Origin: CAYSPT01 sp964432985 | Lineage (GTDB): Bacteria; Muiribacteriota; CAYSPT01 | DNA length: 64,000 nt | Reading direction: 5' to 3' | Assembly: GCA_964432985.1 (NCBI GenBank) | Contig: CAYSPT010000026.1 | Span: 1 to 64,000 of the forward strand | Part shown: positions 60,998-64,000 of the stretch, one piece after another | How the letters are laid out: each line of letters starts with the position of its first letter | Numbering within the stretch: the first letter of the stretch is position 1 | The notes under the pieces: generated by a model | What the model was told of the DNA's origin: nothing | What the model saw: only the letters and a program-made list of their open reading frames with translations | The model's database searches: none | Made by a program: the position numbers and the translations under genes

Positions 60998-63108
60998 TGA
61001 TGAATTGGAGAATGATGCAACGGGTTTCGATACTAACGACGATAATCCTGCTGGCTTCACAGTGGCTCTGCCCCCAGGTCGCTGCCGATACGGTAACCCT
61101 GAACAACGGTGATGAATTGTACGGTGTGATCCGGACAATCGACGACGATCACATCGTCCTTCTTACCGATTCCGGGGACCAAACAGTGGGACTGAGTGAC
61201 TGTGTCAAGGTAACCTTCTGGGCCAGGCGGGGAGTGAAAGGCGAGACAACTATAGCCGATATTAAAGATCCCGACCTGATAACCGCCCTGAAGAACCGGC
61301 CCTCTCCCGTGGACGAGCCCGATGCCGGGCATGTCACCCTGCTTTCCGACCTGGACTTTTCCGTGGATGGCACCGGAAGAGTGTCCCGGACGGTGCACGT
61401 ATCAGTGGTAGTACTCAAAGAGCGGTCCCGGGACCTGGCTAATCCTGCTTTTTCCTACCTGGGAAACAGGGAACGCGGCCGGTACCTGTGGGGAAGAACC
61501 ATCGTCGGTGATACCATTTTCGACATGCGTGAAGACGCAATCTCCGACGAGTCGCACTATTATTATCTCAAGCAATACGACCGGCTGAGAATCCGTAAAA
61601 CAGCACTTCCAGAAGTGAATGTCGGCTCCGTTTTCAATTACTGCTACCAGATTGAATCGGATCCTCATACCATTGACCACCCATTTTTTGCGGAGTATTT
61701 CTTCCGACGACGAAATCCTTCCCGGACCCGCCGAATCACGGTATCCATCCCCGAGAACGCTCCCTTTGTATATAAACTGCACAACGATCCCGAAAACACC
61801 ATTGGTGTAGAAAAGAAACGCTCGGGGAATAATCTCGTGTACGAGTTCAACGCCACCAACCAACCCGGATTCAGAGAGGAAGACTACATGCCCAGCACCA
61901 GAAAGGTTTTTCCCTGGATCGCTTTCGGGATCGACTATGGCTGGGCAGACGTGTGCCGGTTCTGGAACACTGAGGCACAGGCGCGCATGCAGCCGTCTCC
62001 TCTGATGAAAGACGCAGCCAAAGAAATTACTACCGGGACACAAACACCCCGGGGAAAGGCCATGAAGCTCTACCGGTATGTCTGCCGGGAGTTCGACCAC
62101 TATCCGGTTGGTATGGGAGAATACTCCTATCTCCCCCGTCCGGTGGCAGAGGTGTTTTTAAGCAAGGTGGCCAACAGCCTGGACAAGGTGTGCCTGTATG
62201 TAAGCCTGCTGTCCTGCGTGGGAGTCGAAGCCGATGTTGTTCTTCTCCGGAGTGACTCCGCCGGACCGGTTCTGCGCTCTATCGCTACCCTGGGCCAGTT
62301 TACTACGGTGCTGGCACGTCTTTCCGACGGGACCTGGGTGGCTCCGTTTTCAGACCACTATTTGTTTGACGAACTTCCCATACGTTTCCAGGGCGCCGAA
62401 GGGCTCGTACCGGCAACCGGCGATTTCGTCAAGGTACCGCTGGGGACACCGCAGCGGGAGTCCATGGCAGCGGATATCGATGCCCGGCTCACTGAGGCCG
62501 GTGCCCTGGAGGTGACGGCACATTTTTCCTATTTTGGCGATAATGACGCCTCCATGAGGGGAAACCGGCAGCTCCGAGATGACGAACTCGCCAAACAGAT
62601 GCAGGAAGCGGTGCACTACCGACACCCCAATGCCGTTTTGTGTGATTACTCCTTCAAATACTTTGATGATCCTGAAAAGCAGGTGGAACTCGAGCTTTCG
62701 TATACCGTACCACAGTACGCCATGACCGCTGGTGAGCGGCTGATGGTCTTCAAGTTTCCCGAACTGGTAGGAACTGCCGGGTGGATGGAAACCATCGCAG
62801 AGTTCGGCTCCCCCACCAGGCAGTACGATCTGTGGTGGGGATGGAGAGGAATGCTGTCAAATAGCGTCAGAATTCAGCTTCCCCTGGGATGGAAAATACG
62901 TCATCTTCCCGAACAGGTTGACGATTCCATCACGGGTATGCGCTATAGTGCCACCCTCAAGCGGGACAAAAGAACCATTATCATTGAAGACAGCTACGTG
63001 AGAGAAGCAATAGAACTACCCAAAAGCCAGTACGACGCCATGAAGTCCGTCCTTGAACGGCGGGCTCGTTTCGTGGACGAGTGGGTAGTCGTGGAGAAAA
63101 ACGAATAA
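60997..63108 (+). CDS. DUF3857/transglutaminase-like paralog lacking the catalytic residues
   Basis: The ATG at 60997 overlaps the preceding stop by one base and has AGGGGG seven bases upstream; GTG at 60994 is an alternative. The 703-residue product shares the full layout of the upstream paralog: signal peptide, SH3-like (VTLNNGDELYGVIRTI), DUF3857 and transglutaminase-like fold. Where the paralog has GCCVDK this reads ANSLDK, so Cys is Ser. The His of LQHAIS is Phe (LGQFTTV) and the Asp position is not kept. It is therefore likely a pseudoenzyme and a partner of the first protein. Confidence 0.82.
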   Translation: MMNWRMMQRVSILTTIILLASQWLCPQVAADTVTLNNGDELYGVIRTIDDDHIVLLTDSGDQTVGLSDCVKVTFWARRGVKGETTIADIKDPDLITALKNRPSPVDEPDAGHVTLLSDLDFSVDGTGRVSRTVHVSVVVLKERSRDLANPAFSYLGNRERGRYLWGRTIVGDTIFDMREDAISDESHYYYLKQYDRLRIRKTALPEVNVGSVFNYCYQIESDPHTIDHPFFAEYFFRRRNPSRTRRITVSIPENAPFVYKLHNDPENTIGVEKKRSGNNLVYEFNATNQPGFREEDYMPSTRKVFPWIAFGIDYGWADVCRFWNTEAQARMQPSPLMKDAAKEITTGTQTPRGKAMKLYRYVCREFDHYPVGMGEYSYLPRPVAEVFLSKVANSLDKVCLYVSLLSCVGVEADVVLLRSDSAGPVLRSIATLGQFTTVLARLSDGTWVAPFSDHYLFDELPIRFQGAEGLVPATGDFVKVPLGTPQRESMAADIDARLTEAGALEVTAHFSYFGDNDASMRGNRQLRDDELAKQMQEAVHYRHPNAVLCDYSFKYFDDPEKQVELELSYTVPQYAMTAGERLMVFKFPELVGTAGWMETIAEFGSPTRQYDLWWGWRGMLSNSVRIQLPLGWKIRHLPEQVDDSITGMRYSATLKRDKRTIIIEDSYVREAIELPKSQYDAMKSVLERRARFVDEWVVVEKNE

Positions 63109-63172
63109 TCCAAGGGTGGTACTGCGGCTAAAACAATGTCGTTCCCGATGCTACCAGGAAGGAGGTTTCAGG

Positions 63173-64000
63173 ATGTTTAACTTTCCTGATAACCTTTACA
63201 CTGATGTACGAATCGAGCACTATTTCGAGTCGAGGATCCAATTCACCGTGGGCACGCTCGAGGACTGTAACGAGCGCGGTTATTCGGCGGCTTTTATCCG
63301 GGTATTCGACGGGCACAGATGGTATTACGCTGCCACTACCGACACCGGTGCTATCCAGACCGAAATAGATGCGTTAGCCGCCTGGGCTACGCCGAATCCG
63401 GCCATCGACGACCAACCCCAGGTGAAACGTTTCGAAAACCATCAAGGAAGTTTCCGAAAGTTCGAAAAACAGAGTCTTTCCAGTATCACACTGAAGAAGA
63501 AAATTGACCTGCTTACCGGATATTTTCCGACTATTCAGGACAACCGGTACATAACGTCCTGGTCGGCACGCTACCTTGACCAGTCGGCGGTGAAAGAAAT
63601 CTTTTCCAGCAAAGGAACCCGCCTGGTCTTCGATATGCAGCACTGCGGATTCGATATCGGCTTCACCATGGCGGATGGGGAAAAGAGGTTCTCCGAATCA
63701 TACAAAAAGGCGGGTAATGTTTTTGACGAGCTTATCGAGGGGACCGGGTCCTGCCAGCATCACCTTCAGCGCTGCCAGGATTTCATGCTTGAAGCCGAAC
63801 CGGTAACGCCCGGTACCTGCACCGTCATTCTATCTCCCATGGCAGCCGGTGTTTTCGCCCACGAAAGCTTCGGACACAAAAGCGAAGCGGACTTCATGCT
63901 GGGAGACGAAACAATGAAGAAGGAATGGGCAATCGGAACACGGGTAGGGTCATCGATTCTGACCATCATCGATGACGGGAACCGGGAGGGGACCGGATTC
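63173..64000 (+). CDS. tldD: TldD-family metalloprotease, 3'-truncated by the window end
   Basis: An open frame begins at 63173 with GGAAGGAGG upstream and continues to the window end without a stop, giving 276 residues so far. The segment AGVFAHESFGHKSEADF contains the HExxxH zinc motif of TldD (H230, E231, H235). An N-terminal region, SARYLDQSAVKEIFSSKGTR and GFDIGFTMADGEKRFS are consistent with TldD/PmbA proteins. TldD forms heterodimeric peptidases with TldE/PmbA that process small peptides; the partner would lie to the right. The long N-terminal extension is somewhat unusual. Confidence 0.85.
   Translation, partial: MFNFPDNLYTDVRIEHYFESRIQFTVGTLEDCNERGYSAAFIRVFDGHRWYYAATTDTGAIQTEIDALAAWATPNPAIDDQPQVKRFENHQGSFRKFEKQSLSSITLKKKIDLLTGYFPTIQDNRYITSWSARYLDQSAVKEIFSSKGTRLVFDMQHCGFDIGFTMADGEKRFSESYKKAGNVFDELIEGTGSCQHHLQRCQDFMLEAEPVTPGTCTVILSPMAAGVFAHESFGHKSEADFMLGDETMKKEWAIGTRVGSSILTIIDDGNREGTGF

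Overview
The window looks like a chromosomal segment of a free-living Gram-negative bacterium with a moderately GC-rich genome. Evidence is a beta-barrel-like exported protein, several signal peptides, a lipoprotein, a lytic M23 peptidase, lepB, nadA, cysS and tldD. I cannot assign a phylum. The mixture of HEAT-repeat, TPR, cyclic-nucleotide-binding (CNB), DUF3857 and SGNH proteins resembles deltaproteobacterial-type or uncultured candidate-phylum genomes, but this is an impression only. There is no rRNA, tRNA, CRISPR array or prophage in the window. Layout: 1-700 holds an IS21-type element end that cuts off a Yip1-like membrane-protein gene, followed by two unrelated tandem arrays of 17 and 18 bp. 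709-4591 is a plus-strand run: TPR metallopeptidase, MntP-like manganese exporter, M23 peptidase and an HD-domain protein. 4582-15751 is mostly small or unrecognised genes, with an M48 metalloprotease, a DUF2284 cysteine-rich protein and an amidohydrolase. 16032-18179 is an ABC-2 exporter operon behind a long leader that ends in two intrinsic terminators whose arms can re-pair. 18297-27944 is a long minus-strand series: nadA, a hypothetical protein with a poly-G tract, a barrel-like protein, cysS with a downstream PH-like membrane protein, and a three-gene operon headed by a PqqD/M50-like/CNB fusion. 28272-36781 holds a receiver protein, a HEAT protein, lepB, an SGNH hydrolase and several exported proteins. 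36814-43942 holds a HEAT-STAS-PilZ-like protein, a DUF401 permease, a GH31 glucosidase and an overlapping SGNH gene. 44008-49069 holds an MBL-CNB-CNB-hemerythrin fusion and a padR/pspC-DUF4097 envelope-stress pair. 49301-53761 holds a TMTC-like TPR membrane protein, a possible structured RNA, a sulfotransferase-like gene and an exported hypothetical. 53845-58644 is a minus-strand cluster of subtilase, M14 carboxypeptidase and two small CNB proteins. 58889 to the end has two DUF3857/transglutaminase paralogs and a truncated tldD-like gene. Themes: envelope and extracellular proteolysis is prominent (TPR-peptidase, M23, M48, M14, S8, TldD, LepB). So are CNB sensors: six CNB domains in four proteins, only two of which keep the phosphate-binding Arg, with no nucleotide cyclase in view. 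The most unusual sequence-level signals are the mutually exclusive attenuator ahead of the ABC operon (16221-16347) and the two places where a translation-initiation region has been duplicated in tandem (14122-14290 and 40238-40305). The latter forms chains of tiny overlapping cistrons.
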